Notes: a model not told the origin generated them from the sequence alone. 64,000 nt of DNA from Mycobacterium angelicum (GCF_002086155.1 NZ_MVHE01000007.1:62001-126000); one strand, 5' to 3'; numbered from the stretch's first letter, positions 1 to 10,876 are shown. Translations and numbers: made by a program.

Positions 1-118
1 GCCGCACGATCCGGGTCTCGCGATGCACGTCGTGCAAGTGCCCACCTGCCACGTCGGCGATCAGCAAGCGAATCGAGTTCGTACCGCAGTCGATGGCGGC
101 AAACCGGCTCATCCCCAT
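1..118 (-). CDS. ppx2: Exopolyphosphatase Ppx2, 5' end only (partial)
   Basis: Only the first 39 codons lie in the window; the rest runs off the left edge. The visible N-terminus reads MGMSRFAAIDCGTNSIRLLI, the phosphate-binding D-C-G-T-N-S motif of the Ppx/GppA phosphatase family (ASKHA fold), which hydrolyses polyphosphate or pppGpp. Two ATGs are possible, at 118 and 112; the second gives MSRFAAID. It overlaps the end of the upstream DUF501 gene by about 10 nt, so the two are probably co-transcribed. Position and motif match H37Rv Rv1026. Catalytic activity cannot be judged from this fragment. Confidence 0.85.
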   Translation of the reverse strand, partial: MGMSRFAAIDCGTNSIRLLIADVAGGHLHDVHRETRIVR

Positions 119-591
119 TTCAGCACCGCCGCCGTCGCAGGCTCGCCTGCCAACAACGCCACCGCCTCGTCACCGAGCGGGTTCACCCCAGGGCCCTTGG
201 CCAGCGAATGCGCGATCAGCACATGCAGGCATTTCACCCGGTCCGGCATTCCGCCGGCGGAGAACGTGGTGCCCAGGGGTTCGATCGCATCACGCTCGGC
301 CAGATACGATTCGTGCGCGCGCCGATAGGCCGCCGCCAGCTCGGGGTCGCGCCCCAGCCGTTCGGTCATTTCACGCATGAGCCCGGTGGTCTCCAGTCTG
401 CTCGCGGCCGCCGTCAGCACCGGATGCGTCAAGTAGTACAACGTCGGAAACGGTGTTCCGTCAGCAAGTTTCGGCGCCGTCTTCACCACTCCGGGTTCAC
501 CGTCGGGGCATCGGTAAGCGATTTCCAGCACACCACGAGGCTCCCGGCCGAGCTGGCGTGCCACCATGTCCAGATCGGCACGGTCAACCAC
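109..591 (-). CDS. DUF501 protein (Rv1025-like)
   Basis: A 160-residue soluble protein of the actinobacterial DUF501 family, whose function is unknown. The core VARQLGREPRGVLEIAYRCP and the C-terminal GMPDRVKCLHVLIAHSLA, with its conserved Cys and His, are typical. The chosen start is GTG at 591, which overlaps the stop of the FtsB-like gene by 8 nt; an internal ATG at 567 would give MVARQLG. The reading frame is open further upstream but there it mirrors the neighbouring gene. It lies between Rv1024-like and ppx2 genes, as in other mycobacteria, and is probably part of the eno-Rv1024-Rv1025-ppx2 operon. Confidence 0.85.
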   Translation of the reverse strand: MVDRADLDMVARQLGREPRGVLEIAYRCPDGEPGVVKTAPKLADGTPFPTLYYLTHPVLTAAASRLETTGLMREMTERLGRDPELAAAYRRAHESYLAERDAIEPLGTTFSAGGMPDRVKCLHVLIAHSLAKGPGVNPLGDEAVALLAGEPATAAVLKWG

Positions 592-1210
592 CGGGCGTCG
601 CCGGAGTAGACGGGGCAGGTGCGGTCGGCGCCAGGTGCGGATTGTCGGCGATCGTATGCCACAGCGAGGTGTACCAGGGTTCGTTGCGGGCTGGACTGGC
701 CGCTTCGGTACCCGGCTGCGGCGCCGCCGCCGCCGTCGGCGGCAACTGCACTTGGAACGGGATATCTCCCGGCTTGACGAAACCGAGACGCTCGCGGGCC
801 TGCGCGGCAATGTACGCCGGGTCGGCCAGCTGGCCCTTGCGCTGCTCGAGTTCGGCGATCTGGCGGTGCAACGCCGATTCCGTCGCCGACAACTGCTCCA
901 TTTCAGTGCGCTGGGCAAAGTAGGTGCGTACCGGTCCGGCGATGGTCAGCGTCAATACGCAAATCACCGCCGCCAGCACCGCCGCCCGTCGGGCGGTGAA
1001 GCCCAGCCGCTGATCGGAACGCTGCTCGACCGATTCGGTGAACGACCGCTTGATCGGCTCGACGACATGTTCCTGCGCCGTGCGGGTGGTGTTGCGGCCC
1101 GCATGCGGTGCGGGCGAGGGCTTGCTGGCCCGACGGCCGCGGCCCGAGTCGCCCGCCTTCCCCGGGCGTGAGGCCGGGGCGCGGCGCTTCGGATCGGGCT
1201 TGTTAGGCAA
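584..1210 (-). CDS. FtsB/DivIC-type septum formation protein (Rv1024-like)
   Basis: A 208-residue bitopic membrane protein. The first 70 residues are a basic, disordered cytoplasmic tail. A single transmembrane helix follows (about 75-97, AAVLAAVICVLTLTIAGPV), then a short extracytoplasmic coiled coil (QLSATESALHRQIAELEQRK) and the family motif DPAYIAAQARERLGFVKPGD. A Pro/Ala-rich tail ends the protein. FtsB/DivIC proteins pair with FtsL and FtsQ to activate septal peptidoglycan synthesis. The start is probably TTG at 1210, with a purine-rich AGGTAGG upstream. It sits 12 nt downstream of eno. Confidence 0.87.
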   Translation of the reverse strand: MPNKPDPKRRAPASRPGKAGDSGRGRRASKPSPAPHAGRNTTRTAQEHVVEPIKRSFTESVEQRSDQRLGFTARRAAVLAAVICVLTLTIAGPVRTYFAQRTEMEQLSATESALHRQIAELEQRKGQLADPAYIAAQARERLGFVKPGDIPFQVQLPPTAAAAPQPGTEAASPARNEPWYTSLWHTIADNPHLAPTAPAPSTPATPGG

Positions 1211-1222
1211 GCTCTTACCTAC

Positions 1223-2530
<1,308 letters not shown>

Positions 2531-2566
2531 CTAGCTGATGGCCTGGGGGGTCAGCGATCCATCTTT

Positions 2567-3301
2567 CTACAGCGGATGACCCGCCGCGTAAGCGGTCGCC
2601 CAGTCGCGCACGGCCCGCGCATAGACACCGGAATTGTTGTAGGCCCGCAGCGCGGTGATCCACCCCCTGGGTGTCGCGAGATCCTTTCCGCGCCAACACA
2701 GATAGCCGGCCGCCGACAACGCGGCATCGTCGATGTTGTCCGGGCTGGCAATGCCGTTGGTACTGGCGGCGACCCCATACAAGCGCCAGGTCTCGGAGAT
2801 GAACTGCATTGGCCCCATCGCGCGCTCTACCCCGGCGTCACCGTCCATACCGCCCTGGTCGCTGTCGACGATCCGCAGAGTGCCGCCGGTGCCGTCGAGG
2901 CGGACACCGCGGATGGGAGGCCGGACGTCACCGTTGGGTGCGATGGTCGCACCCCGGTAGGTCCCGTGGTGGCTTTCCACCTGCCCGATCCCGGCCAACG
3001 TGGTCCACGCGATATGGCACTTCGGGTTCTCCACCTCCGCGACGCGGGCGGCGTAGGCGTAGGCCTCCAGGGCTAGGACGGGGATCTCCAATGCCGGGGA
3101 GCGCTTCTCCGCCCATTCGCGCAGCTGATCGGCGGGCCGCCCGCTGGCCACATGCGTATCCACCGGCGGAACGGGATCACCGGGCGGCGGCGGCACGCCC
3201 TCGGGGATGAAAAGGCTGAGCTGCCAGGTGCAACTGGACGCCAACAGCATCGCGGTCGCCCCTATCACGGCGACCGCGCGCAACCAGCGTCTCGGCGACA
3301 C
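2567..3301 (-). CDS. lpqU: LpqU-like lipoprotein, putative lytic transglycosylase
   Basis: A 244-residue exported protein. The hydrophobic signal runs to a lipobox-like LLASSC (Cys 24). It is slightly atypical because Ala, not Leu, occupies -3. The mature part has a lysozyme-like fold: WTTLAGIGQVESHHG carries the likely catalytic Glu, followed by GPMQFISETWRLYG and ITALRAYNNSGVYARAVRDWA. Such proteins cleave peptidoglycan glycan strands. The start is GTG at 3301 with a good AAGGAG upstream. Length and position match Rv1022. Confidence 0.88.
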   Translation of the reverse strand: MSPRRWLRAVAVIGATAMLLASSCTWQLSLFIPEGVPPPPGDPVPPVDTHVASGRPADQLREWAEKRSPALEIPVLALEAYAYAARVAEVENPKCHIAWTTLAGIGQVESHHGTYRGATIAPNGDVRPPIRGVRLDGTGGTLRIVDSDQGGMDGDAGVERAMGPMQFISETWRLYGVAASTNGIASPDNIDDAALSAAGYLCWRGKDLATPRGWITALRAYNNSGVYARAVRDWATAYAAGHPL

Positions 3302-3534
3302 AGTTCTCCTTCAGTCATGATCATCGTCCCATGGGTTTGCCCGGTGCCCCGTTGCACAGGACGCTCAGCACATGGTCAGGCGGCCGATCACGTCTGAATG
3401 TTTGTTAGCTACCAGTTAATTTGGCTATTTCAGTTCCCAATGTTGCTACAGCAAAACACCTGTGCAGCAAATATTTCAGATATCGCTTGCTGTGGAAAAT
3501 CTCTGAGTCGCCGCAAACATGGCGAAGTGGCGGT
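3302..3534. other. Intergenic region, lpqU-mazG
   Basis: A relatively AT-rich 233-bp gap between mazG (ending at 3535) and the lpqU start. It presumably holds the lpqU promoter. I see no convincing gene, hairpin terminator or operator in it. Confidence 0.5.
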
Positions 3535-4596
3535 CTAGCGCCGCCCTTTGCGTTTTTTGGATCCGCCGCGAGCCACTTTGGCGGGCTCAGCGGCCTCGGC
3601 TTCTTCTGACGGTTCTTCCGGCAGTTCGTCCGGCAGTTCTTCCGGCAAGACGGCAATTAGTTCCGCTCCCGGCGGCCAGTGCGCAAGCCATTCCTGAGCC
3701 GTGATGACCCCGAGCGGAGTCATGTCCAGTTCCTCTGCCACGCTGTCGCCGCGGCGGCTGGCGGCGATGCCTCTCTCCACTCGCCGGACCGTGTCGACGA
3801 AATCCAAAACGGCTGCACGCAAGGTGTTTTCCGCATCGATATCGGCGGACACCGAGATCGAGGTGATCTCGTCCGGGATCAGTTCGGCCGGCAGTCCTGC
3901 CTTCTCGACTCGGTGAATGACCTTCTGCGCCAGCGCCAATGACGGCTGTCCGGTGTGAACGTCGTCCAGCACCGAGCTGCGTGATTTCTCGGACGCCTTA
4001 CGTTCTTCCCACTGCGCCAGCTGGTCCTGCAGCGAAATCGATTCACCGGCAAGCACTCCCGGCGCCCGGTTGCCCAGTTTGCGGATCAACGCGTCGGCGA
4101 CGTCGTCGATGGTGAACGGGAGTAAGGCCGCATCTTCGGCTATGCGGGCGTGGAAAAGCACTTGTAGGAGGAGGTCGCCCAGCTCTTCCCGTAGCTCCTC
4201 GACATTGCCGCTGTGCACCGCATCGAGCAGCTCGTAGGTCTCCTCCAGCAGATAACGGCGCAACGACTCGTGGGTCTGTTCGCTTTCCCAGGGCCCGTCG
4301 GTGCGAAGTTTGTCCATCATCGCGACGGCGTCGATCAATCGCTCGCCGCGCTGACGTTCCGGTGCCGAAATGAGCCGGGCGCCCGAGGCCAGTCGGGCCA
4401 CCACGGCCGGGTGATTGGGGTCCGACGACAGCAACACCGGAGCGTCCTCGCCCATGTGTACCGGATGCGCGTCGGGCAGCGACCACGGTACTGCGACCGG
4501 CATCTCCTCGGTGTATTGCACCGGTCCGCTGAGCAACGCGATCGCATCGACCGGCACCAAGGAAGGGCGGTGGGGGTCGACCAGGACGATGATCAT
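3535..4596 (-). CDS. mazG: Nucleoside triphosphate pyrophosphohydrolase MazG
   Basis: Hydrolyses (d)NTPs, including damaged ones, to the monophosphate and pyrophosphate, a house-cleaning role. The protein has 353 residues. The MazG core is near residues 110-190: [16 protein letters not shown] supplies the EExxE-type metal ligands and [20 protein letters not shown] the ExxD partner. The Glu/Pro-rich C-terminal tail ([20 protein letters not shown], ending in a basic KKRKGRR) looks longer than in H37Rv Rv1021, as recalled. The start is ATG at 4596; its ATGA overlaps the mfd stop by 4 nt, so translation is probably coupled to mfd. Confidence 0.94.
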   Translation of the reverse strand: MIIVLVDPHRPSLVPVDAIALLSGPVQYTEEMPVAVPWSLPDAHPVHMGEDAPVLLSSDPNHPAVVARLASGARLISAPERQRGERLIDAVAMMDKLRTDGPWESEQTHESLRRYLLEETYELLDAVHSGNVEELREELGDLLLQVLFHARIAEDAALLPFTIDDVADALIRKLGNRAPGVLAGESISLQDQLAQWEERKASEKSRSSVLDDVHTGQPSLALAQKVIHRVEKAGLPAELIPDEITSISVSADIDAENTLRAAVLDFVDTVRRVERGIAASRRGDSVAEELDMTPLGVITAQEWLAHWPPGAELIAVLPEELPDELPEEPSEEAEAAEPAKVARGGSKKRKGRR

Positions 4597-7500
4597 CGGC
4601 GCCGCTCCTCTCCGTCCACCGCTGCCGGGGTTGTTAACGGACTCGTTATACCAATATCTTCCTGCGGTTTTCCTGCCAGCGTCGTGATCAAGTCGGCCAC
4701 CATCTGCAGCAATTCGACGTCGCGAAGCCGCGGCGCACCGATACCCCCGGCTCGCGGGATGGGCACCTGCACGGTATTCGTAGTGGCCCGGTAGCTGCCT
4801 CCGGGATAGATCCGCTTGAGCCGCACCTGGGCCGAGTCCGGCAGGGTCATCGGCGACAACCGCACCGTCGCGGCCGACGACGTGCTCACTTCGGTGATGC
4901 CGGACTCGCGACACAGCAACCGCAACCGAGCGACCGCCACCAGCCGGCGGGCGGGCTCGGGCAGCGGCCCATATCGGTCGGTCAGTTCGTCGACGACGGC
5001 GCCGACGGCACCATCCGAAGGGGCGGCCGCCAGGCGCCGGTAGCCCTCCAGCCGGAGCCGATCGCTGGCGATGTAGTCCGGCGGTAGATGCGCGTCGACG
5101 GGCAGATCGATGCGCACGTCCTTGGGTTCCTCCGGTGTGGTCACCGTTTTGCCGTCGGCGGCGGCGCGGTAAGCCTCGACGGCCTCACCCACCAGCCGCA
5201 CGTACAGGTCGAACCCGACCCCGGCCACGTGCCCGGACTGCTCGACGCCCAGCACATTGCCTGCGCCGCGGATCTCGAGGTCCTTCAGCGCGACGGCCAT
5301 ACCCGCGCCCAGCTCGTTGTTCTGCGCGATGGTGGCCAACCGGTCGTAGGCCGTCTCGGTCAGCGGCGCGTGCGGCGGATACAGGAAGTAGGCGTAGCCG
5401 CGCTCCCGGCTGCGGCCGACCCGGCCGCGCAGCTGGTGCAGCTGGGACAGGCCGAAGGTGTCGGCGCGCTCGACGATCAGCGTGTTGGCGTTGGAGATGT
5501 CCAGCCCGGTCTCCACGATCGTGGTGCACACCAGGATGTCGTATTCGCGGTTCCAGAACCCTTGCACGGTGCGTTCCAGCAGGTCCTCGGGCATTTGCCC
5601 GTGTGCGACGACGACGCGCGCCTCGGGCACCAGCTCGCGAATCCGGGCGGCGGCCCGGTCGATGGAGCTGACCCGGTTGTGCACGTAGAAGGCCTGCCCC
5701 TCACGCAGCAGCTCGCGACGCAAAGCCGCCGCGACCTGCTTGTCGTCGTGCGGACCGACGTAAGTCAACACCGGATAGCGCTCTTCAGGAGGCGTCAGGA
5801 TCGTCGACATCTCCCGGATTCCGGCCAGGCTCATCTCCAACGTGCGCGGTATCGGGGTGGCGCTCATGGTCAGCACGTCGACGTGGGTACGCAGCGACTT
5901 GATGTGCTCCTTGTGCTCGACGCCGAACCGCTGTTCCTCGTCCACCACGACCAGACCCAAATCTTTCCAGCGCACGCCGGTCTGCAGCAGCCGATGGGTG
6001 CCGATCACGATGTCCACCGACCCGTCGGCCATCCCGTCGATGACGGCGCGCGACTCCGCCGGATCGGTGAACCGGGATAGCCCCTTGACGGTCACCGGGA
6101 AGCCGGCCATCCGGTCGGTGAACGTCTGCAGATGCTGATCGGCCAGCAGCGTGGTGGGCACCAGCACCGCAACCTGTTTGCCGTCCTGAACCGCCTTGAA
6201 CGCCGCGCGCACCGCGATCTCGGTCTTGCCGTAGCCGACGTCGCCACAGATCACCCGGTCCATCGGTACGGACTTCTCCATGTCGGCCTTGACCTCGGTG
6301 ATCGCGGTGAGCTGGTCGACGGTCTCGGTGAAGCCGAACGCGTCCTCCATCTCGGCCTGCCACGGTGTGTCCGGGCTGAAGGCATGGCCGGGGCTGGCCT
6401 GCCGCTTGGCGTACAGCGACACCAGTTCGCCGGCGATCTCCCGCACGGCACGCCGCGCCTTGGTCTTGGTGTTGGCCCAGTCGCTGCCGCCGAGCTTGCT
6501 CAGCGCGGGCGCCTGCCCGCCGACGTAGCGGGACAGCTGGTCCAGCGAATCCATCGGGACATAGAGCCGGTCGGCCTGTTGGGCGCGTTTACTCGACGCG
6601 TACTCGAGCACCAGGTACTCGCGGCGGGCGCCGCCGACGGTGCGTTCGACCATTTCGACGAATCGCCCGATGCCGTGCTGGTCGTGCACCACCAGATCGC
6701 CGGCGGTGAGCGCCAGCGGGTCGACGGTGTTGCGCCGCTTGGCGGCCAGCCGCTTGCCTTCGACGGCCGTGGCCCGGGCCCCAGTCAGATCGCTTTCGGT
6801 AATGACGACCAGGTTGGCGCCGGGAATCACCACGCCCTCGTGTAGCGGGCCCTTGAGCACGCCGACCAGGCCTGCCTTGGGCGCCGCGCCGCAGTCCAGC
6901 ATCGCGGCAGGGGTGTCGGATTCGGCCAGCCGCTCCACCACCCGGTGTGCGGTCCCGGTGCCCGGGGCGACCATCACCGCATACCCACCGGTTGCGACGT
7001 GTGCCCGCAGCATGGCGAAGATGCCGTCGATGTCACGCTGATGTCCGCGCGCCGAGGGCGCCGCGCGGACATCCAGCTCCACCGCCGCCTCACTCGACAA
7101 CTGACTCAACGTCCACCACGGATGACCGGACCGGGCCGCGGCGTCCTCTACTTCATCTAGTTCGGCGAAGCCGGAGCCGCCGAGTTGTTCGACGTCGACG
7201 GGCGCATCCGTGCCCAGCGCCGCGACCGACCAGGACGCCTCCAAGAACTCACGGCCGGTCTTGATCAGGTCGGCGGCTCTGGTCCGCACCTTCTCCGGGT
7301 CGCAGACCAGCACCGGCGTGCCCGCCGCCAGCTGATCGGTCAACAGCGCGTGACGTCCATCATTCGCGGGATGCAGCACCGAAAGCAGCGCTTCCATGCC
7401 GTCGACCGCAATTCCCTCGGCCAGCTTGGCCAGCATGTCGGTGACGCTGCCGGTGACCGTCTCGGCGCCGGTGGAATGTTGGGCGGCCAACTCCGCGGCG

Positions 7501-8261
7501 CGTTGCCGCACGTCGTCGCTGAGCAGCAACTCGCGGCATGCGACGGCGATCAGCGTCTCGACGTCGATCTCGGGAATGGAGCGCTGGTCGGCGACGGAGA
7601 ACATTCGCATCTCGGTGATCTCGTCGCCCCAGAACTCGACGCGCACCGGGTGCTCGGCGGTCGGCGGGAAGATATCCAGGATGCCGCCACGCACCGCGAA
7701 CTCACCGCGCCGGCCAACCATGTCCACCCGGCTATAGGCCAGCTCGACCAGCCGGGCGATCACGTCCTCGAAAACGACCTCCTGACCGACGCTCAGCGTG
7801 ATCGGTTCCATCAGGCCCAGCTGCGGCGTCATCGGCTGCAACAGCGAACGCACCGCCGTCACCACCACCCGCAGTGGCGGCCCCAGCCTCCCGTCGTCGG
7901 GATGGGCCAGCCGGCGCAGCACCGTCAGCCGGGTGCCCACGGTGTCGACGCCTGGCGAGAGCCGCTCGTGCGGCAGCGTCTCCCAGGACGGAAACAGCGC
8001 CACCGCGGCACCGAAGACACCCTTCAGTTCGGCGGTCAGATCGTCGGCTTCCCGGCCGGTTGCCGTGACCACTAGCAACGGTGCCTGCTGGACCAGCGCG
8101 CTCACCACGAACAGGCGTGCGCTGGCGGGCCCGACCAGCGTTAGCTCGTCGGGTCGATCGGCGGCGCGCTCGATGAGTTGAGTGAATGTCGGCGCGGTCA
8201 ACGCCAATTCGACGAGCCCCGCGATCGGGGTATCTGGGCTGGCAGCCCCCGGTGCGGTCAT
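4593..8261 (-). CDS. mfd: Transcription-repair coupling factor Mfd
   Basis: A 1222-residue SF2 DNA translocase. It removes RNA polymerase stalled at lesions and recruits UvrA for strand-specific repair. The N-terminus is UvrB-like, followed by a CarD-like RNAP-interacting segment ([17 protein letters not shown]). The motor has Walker [17 protein letters not shown], Walker [11 protein letters not shown], motif [15 protein letters not shown] and motif [18 protein letters not shown]. The C-terminal TRCF domain completes the protein. Full length and intact; it ends in a 4-nt overlap with mazG and is divergent from the downstream lysA-like gene. Confidence 0.97.
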   Translation of the reverse strand: MTAPGAASPDTPIAGLVELALTAPTFTQLIERAADRPDELTLVGPASARLFVVSALVQQAPLLVVTATGREADDLTAELKGVFGAAVALFPSWETLPHERLSPGVDTVGTRLTVLRRLAHPDDGRLGPPLRVVVTAVRSLLQPMTPQLGLMEPITLSVGQEVVFEDVIARLVELAYSRVDMVGRRGEFAVRGGILDIFPPTAEHPVRVEFWGDEITEMRMFSVADQRSIPEIDVETLIAVACRELLLSDDVRQRAAELAAQHSTGAETVTGSVTDMLAKLAEGIAVDGMEALLSVLHPANDGRHALLTDQLAAGTPVLVCDPEKVRTRAADLIKTGREFLEASWSVAALGTDAPVDVEQLGGSGFAELDEVEDAAARSGHPWWTLSQLSSEAAVELDVRAAPSARGHQRDIDGIFAMLRAHVATGGYAVMVAPGTGTAHRVVERLAESDTPAAMLDCGAAPKAGLVGVLKGPLHEGVVIPGANLVVITESDLTGARATAVEGKRLAAKRRNTVDPLALTAGDLVVHDQHGIGRFVEMVERTVGGARREYLVLEYASSKRAQQADRLYVPMDSLDQLSRYVGGQAPALSKLGGSDWANTKTKARRAVREIAGELVSLYAKRQASPGHAFSPDTPWQAEMEDAFGFTETVDQLTAITEVKADMEKSVPMDRVICGDVGYGKTEIAVRAAFKAVQDGKQVAVLVPTTLLADQHLQTFTDRMAGFPVTVKGLSRFTDPAESRAVIDGMADGSVDIVIGTHRLLQTGVRWKDLGLVVVDEEQRFGVEHKEHIKSLRTHVDVLTMSATPIPRTLEMSLAGIREMSTILTPPEERYPVLTYVGPHDDKQVAAALRRELLREGQAFYVHNRVSSIDRAAARIRELVPEARVVVAHGQMPEDLLERTVQGFWNREYDILVCTTIVETGLDISNANTLIVERADTFGLSQLHQLRGRVGRSRERGYAYFLYPPHAPLTETAYDRLATIAQNNELGAGMAVALKDLEIRGAGNVLGVEQSGHVAGVGFDLYVRLVGEAVEAYRAAADGKTVTTPEEPKDVRIDLPVDAHLPPDYIASDRLRLEGYRRLAAAPSDGAVGAVVDELTDRYGPLPEPARRLVAVARLRLLCRESGITEVSTSSAATVRLSPMTLPDSAQVRLKRIYPGGSYRATTNTVQVPIPRAGGIGAPRLRDVELLQMVADLITTLAGKPQEDIGITSPLTTPAAVDGEERRR

Positions 8262-8367
8262 GATGAAGCCATTCTAGGGTGCTCAACTCCGTCAATATTG
8301 GGCCCGAAGGCGTCAAGGGATCGTAAGGAAGGCGCCATAGCGGGGCGGGCGGGCGCAGTTTGGGAGC

Positions 8368-9744
8368 ATGACATTGCTGGACATGCTCCCTTCCATCGGC
8401 CACGCCGCTCCCCGGCGGTTTGACCCCGCGATCTGGCCGGTCACCACCCGTTCCGACGACGAGGGCCGGCTCTGCGTCGGCGATGTCGCGCTCTCCGATA
8501 TCGCCGACGAGTTCGGCACCCCAACCTACGTGCTCGACGAGTGTGACTTCCGGCACCGTGCCCGCCGGTACCGCCGGGCACTGCGCGACGTCGAGGTTGT
8601 CTACGCCGGAAAGTCGCTGCTGACCACCGCCGTGGCGAGGTGGGCGCGCGACGGGGGGCTGGGCATCGACGTGTGCTCACCCGCGGAACTAGCCATCGCC
8701 CTGGCCGGTGGCGTCGACCCGGCCCGCATCATCCTGCACGGGAACGCGAAATCACCCGGCGAACTGCGCGATGCGGTGGCCGTCGGGGTCGGGCGCATCG
8801 TGCTGGACTCAGCCATGGAGATCGCCTACCTCGCCGGCTTGGCCCGCCGCCGACAGCGGGTGCTGATCCGGGTCACCCCGGACATCGACATCCACGGCCA
8901 TCGCGCGGTCACCACCGGAATCAGCGATCAGAAGTTCGGGTTCACCCTGGCCGCCGACAAGGCCGCCCACAAGGCCGCCCACAATGCCGCCGACAATGCC
9001 GCCGACGCGGTCAAGCGGGTGCTGGCGCACCCGATCCTCGACCTGATCGGGCTGCATTGTCATATCGGCTCGCAGGTCAGCGACCCGGCTCTATACGGCG
9101 AGGCGATTCACCGGATGATCGCCGCCATGGCCGACATCCGCCGCCGGCACGGCGTCATCCTCACCGAACTCAACATCGGCGGCGGCCACGCCGTCCCGTA
9201 TGTGCGCGGTGACGCCGAACTGCACCCCGAGGAGCTGGCCCGCGTCCTCGAAGATGCGCTGGACGATGCGTGCGCGGCCGAGCAATTTCCGCGGCCCGCC
9301 GTCGTCGTCGAACCCGGCCGGGCTATCAGCGCGCGCGCCGGCGTCACGCTGTACCGCGTGCATTCGGTGAAGGAGCGGCCAGGTGGACGCACCTTCGTCG
9401 CCGTCGACGGCGGCATGAGCGACAACCCGCGCGTCGCGCTCTACGGCGCGCAATACACCGTCGCGCTGGCCAACCGCCACTCCCTGGGGGTGAAAAAGGT
9501 GGTCACGGTGGCCGGCCGGCATTGTGAGGCCGGCGACGAGATCGCCCGGGACATCAAGCTGCCCGCCGACATCCATCCCGGCGATCTGCTGGCCGTGGCC
9601 TGCACCGGCGCCTATCACCACAGCATGGCGTCGAACTACAACATGGTCGGCCGGCCGCCGCTGGTGGCGGTCAAGGATGGCCGGATCCGCGAGCTTGTTC
9701 GCCGTGAGACGGTCGCCGATCTGCTCGCGCGCGACTGCGGCTAA
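8368..9744 (+). CDS. Diaminopimelate decarboxylase paralog (LysA-like)
   Basis: A 458-residue fold-type III PLP decarboxylase. Seen are the PLP lysine in EVVYAGKSLLTTAV, GLHCHIGSQV, the glycine loop NIGGGHAVPY, phosphate-binding EPGRAISARAG, the HCEAGDE cysteine region and GAYHHSMASNYN. These fit meso-diaminopimelate or related D-amino acid decarboxylation. The expected lysA of mycobacteria lies elsewhere (Rv1293 next to thrA) and H37Rv has no gene here between mfd and Rv1019, so this is an extra copy. An in-frame 12-bp tandem repeat encodes the Ala-rich segment AADKAAHKAAHNAADNAADA near residue 195. ATG 8383 is an alternative start. Substrate is not proven. Confidence 0.85.
   Translation: MTLLDMLPSIGHAAPRRFDPAIWPVTTRSDDEGRLCVGDVALSDIADEFGTPTYVLDECDFRHRARRYRRALRDVEVVYAGKSLLTTAVARWARDGGLGIDVCSPAELAIALAGGVDPARIILHGNAKSPGELRDAVAVGVGRIVLDSAMEIAYLAGLARRRQRVLIRVTPDIDIHGHRAVTTGISDQKFGFTLAADKAAHKAAHNAADNAADAVKRVLAHPILDLIGLHCHIGSQVSDPALYGEAIHRMIAAMADIRRRHGVILTELNIGGGHAVPYVRGDAELHPEELARVLEDALDDACAAEQFPRPAVVVEPGRAISARAGVTLYRVHSVKERPGGRTFVAVDGGMSDNPRVALYGAQYTVALANRHSLGVKKVVTVAGRHCEAGDEIARDIKLPADIHPGDLLAVACTGAYHHSMASNYNMVGRPPLVAVKDGRIRELVRRETVADLLARDCG
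8947..9006 (+). repeat. 12-bp in-frame tandem repeat within lysA-like gene
   Basis: Five consecutive 12-bp units: ctggccgccgac, aaggccgcccac twice, then aatgccgccgac twice. They encode an Ala-rich linker of four residues per unit (xAAD/H). Pairs of identical units suggest recent slippage, so copy number may vary between strains without breaking the frame. Confidence 0.85.
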
Positions 9745-9747
9745 CCC

Positions 9748-9876
9748 CTACCAAGGCATGGTGCGCCAGGAAGGAGGGCAGTTGCACTGATCAGCTGTCG
9801 CCGAGGGTGCGGCCACCAACGCCAGCGCGACAATTCCTGCCGCCATGACGGACACCGTGCGTCGAATTGGGTTCAT
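9748..9876 (-). CDS. Possible 42-residue secreted peptide
   Basis: The minus strand between the TetR and lysA-like genes encodes a 42-residue frame from ATG 9876 to TAG 9748. It has a classic Sec signal: basic MNPIRR, a hydrophobic core (VSVMAAGIVALALVAAP), and a likely signal-peptidase site at SATA-DQ. The predicted mature part has only 14 residues and carries a C-N-C motif and a Pro/Trp-rich end. Third codon positions are mostly G or C, as in neighbouring genes. No strong ribosome binding site is visible. It lies 40 nt downstream of the TetR gene on the same strand. It may be a genuine small gene or the remnant of a longer exported protein. Confidence 0.4.
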   Translation of the reverse strand: MNPIRRTVSVMAAGIVALALVAAPSATADQCNCPPSWRTMPW

Positions 9877-9916
9877 GACGAGAAGTGCACCGCGTCCCGG
9901 CCACTACCGACCCCAA

Positions 9917-10552
9917 CTATTCGTCCTGCAGCCGAGGATCGGCTTCCAGGTGCGTCAGACCGTTCCACATCAGGTTGACCAGATGCGCGGCCACCACTTC
10001 CTTCTTGGGTTCACGCGTATCGAGCCACCACTGCGCCGTCATCGACACCGAGCCCACCAGGGCCTGGGCGTACAGGGGGGCCAGATCCGGATCCAGACCG
10101 CGGCGGGCGAAGTCGCCGGCCAGGATCGACGCGACCTGGCTGACGGCGTCGTTGAGCAGGCTGGAGTAGGTGCCGGAGCTGATCGATGCCGGCGAGTCGC
10201 GGATCATGATGCGGAAGCCGTCGGTGCGTTCCTCGACGTAGGTGAGCAATGCCAGCGCGACCCGCTCGACGCGTACCCGGGACCGGTTATTGGTCAACGA
10301 AGAAGTGATGCCGTCCAGCAGCGCCGACATCTCCCGGTCGACGACCACGGCGTACAAACCTTCCTTGCCGCCGAAGTGCTCGTAGACAACGGGTTTGGAC
10401 ACGTTGGCGCGCTGCGCGATCTCTTCGATCGAGGTCCCGTCGTAGCCGCGTTCGGCGAACAGCGAGCGCGCGATGCCGATCAGTTGGTGCCGACGCTCGC
10501 TGCCGGTCATCCTGGCGCGCGGGGCCCGCGTTTCCTTCTCCGGGGCTGCCAT
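9917..10552 (-). CDS. TetR-family transcriptional regulator (Rv1019-like)
   Basis: A 211-residue TetR/AcrR repressor. The N-terminal helix-turn-helix spans about residues 18-63 (RRHQLIGIARSLFAERGYDG through NVSKPVVYEHFGGKEGLYAV). The rest is a helical ligand-binding domain. Position next to the tRNA-Gln and mfd matches Rv1019. An acidic-basic N-terminus (MAAPEKETRAPRARMTGSER) precedes the HTH. Ligand and targets are not evident; the lysA-like gene and the small peptide gene inserted beside it are candidates. Confidence 0.88.
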   Translation of the reverse strand: MAAPEKETRAPRARMTGSERRHQLIGIARSLFAERGYDGTSIEEIAQRANVSKPVVYEHFGGKEGLYAVVVDREMSALLDGITSSLTNNRSRVRVERVALALLTYVEERTDGFRIMIRDSPASISSGTYSSLLNDAVSQVASILAGDFARRGLDPDLAPLYAQALVGSVSMTAQWWLDTREPKKEVVAAHLVNLMWNGLTHLEADPRLQDE

Positions 10553-10699
10553 GCTGATCAGGGTATCTGGGCCGAGCGTGAACTGGTGGCTTCGATCGGG
10601 TGGCCACGGTGGCCGAACGGCAGTTTGACCGCCCTACGAGCACACTCAACGCCGGGGCGTCACGATGAACCGGTCGACTAGAGTGCCAAGTGCACTCAA

Positions 10700-10771
10700 T
10701 CCGTCGTGGTGTAATCGGCAGCACCTCTGATTTTGGTTCAGATAGTTCAGGTTCGAGTCCTGGCGACGGAG
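10700..10771 (+). tRNA. glnU: tRNA-Gln (TTG anticodon)
   Basis: A complete cloverleaf. The acceptor arms TCCGTCG (10700-10706) and CGACGGA (10764-10770) pair, followed by a G discriminator. The D arm is GTG...CAC, the anticodon stem TCTGA/TCAGA has loop TTTTGGT (anticodon TTG), and the T arm contains GGTTCGAGTCC. CCA is not encoded. The location between Rv1019 and glmU orthologs matches glnU of H37Rv. Confidence 0.93.
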
Positions 10772-10795
10772 CCCCAAACAGGCCCAGCTCTTTGC

Positions 10796-10857
10796 CGCGA
10801 GCGTGCGTGAAATGACACGCTTGACGGCGTGTCGCTGAGCAGACACGCACGCTCGCG
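10796..10857. repeat. Nested inverted repeat between tRNA-Gln and glmU
   Basis: Two perfect 14-nt arms, cgcgagcgtgcgtg (10796-10809) and cacgcacgctcgcg (10844-10857), enclose a second hairpin with 7-nt arms gacacgc (10814-10820) and gcgtgtc (10827-10833). The element ends just before the glmU ribosome binding site (GGAGGAAGG, 10862-10870). There is no T tract, so a standard intrinsic terminator is unlikely. It could be an RNA structure in the glmU leader, a tRNA processing or termination element, or a dispersed genomic repeat. Confidence 0.75.
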
Positions 10858-10876
10858 AGCGGGAGGAAGGACATCG

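Noticed and set aside
5088..6080. 330-codon open frame on the plus strand within mfd
   Set aside because: It is antisense to a conserved, motif-complete mfd gene and has a biased His/Arg/Val composition typical of shadow frames.
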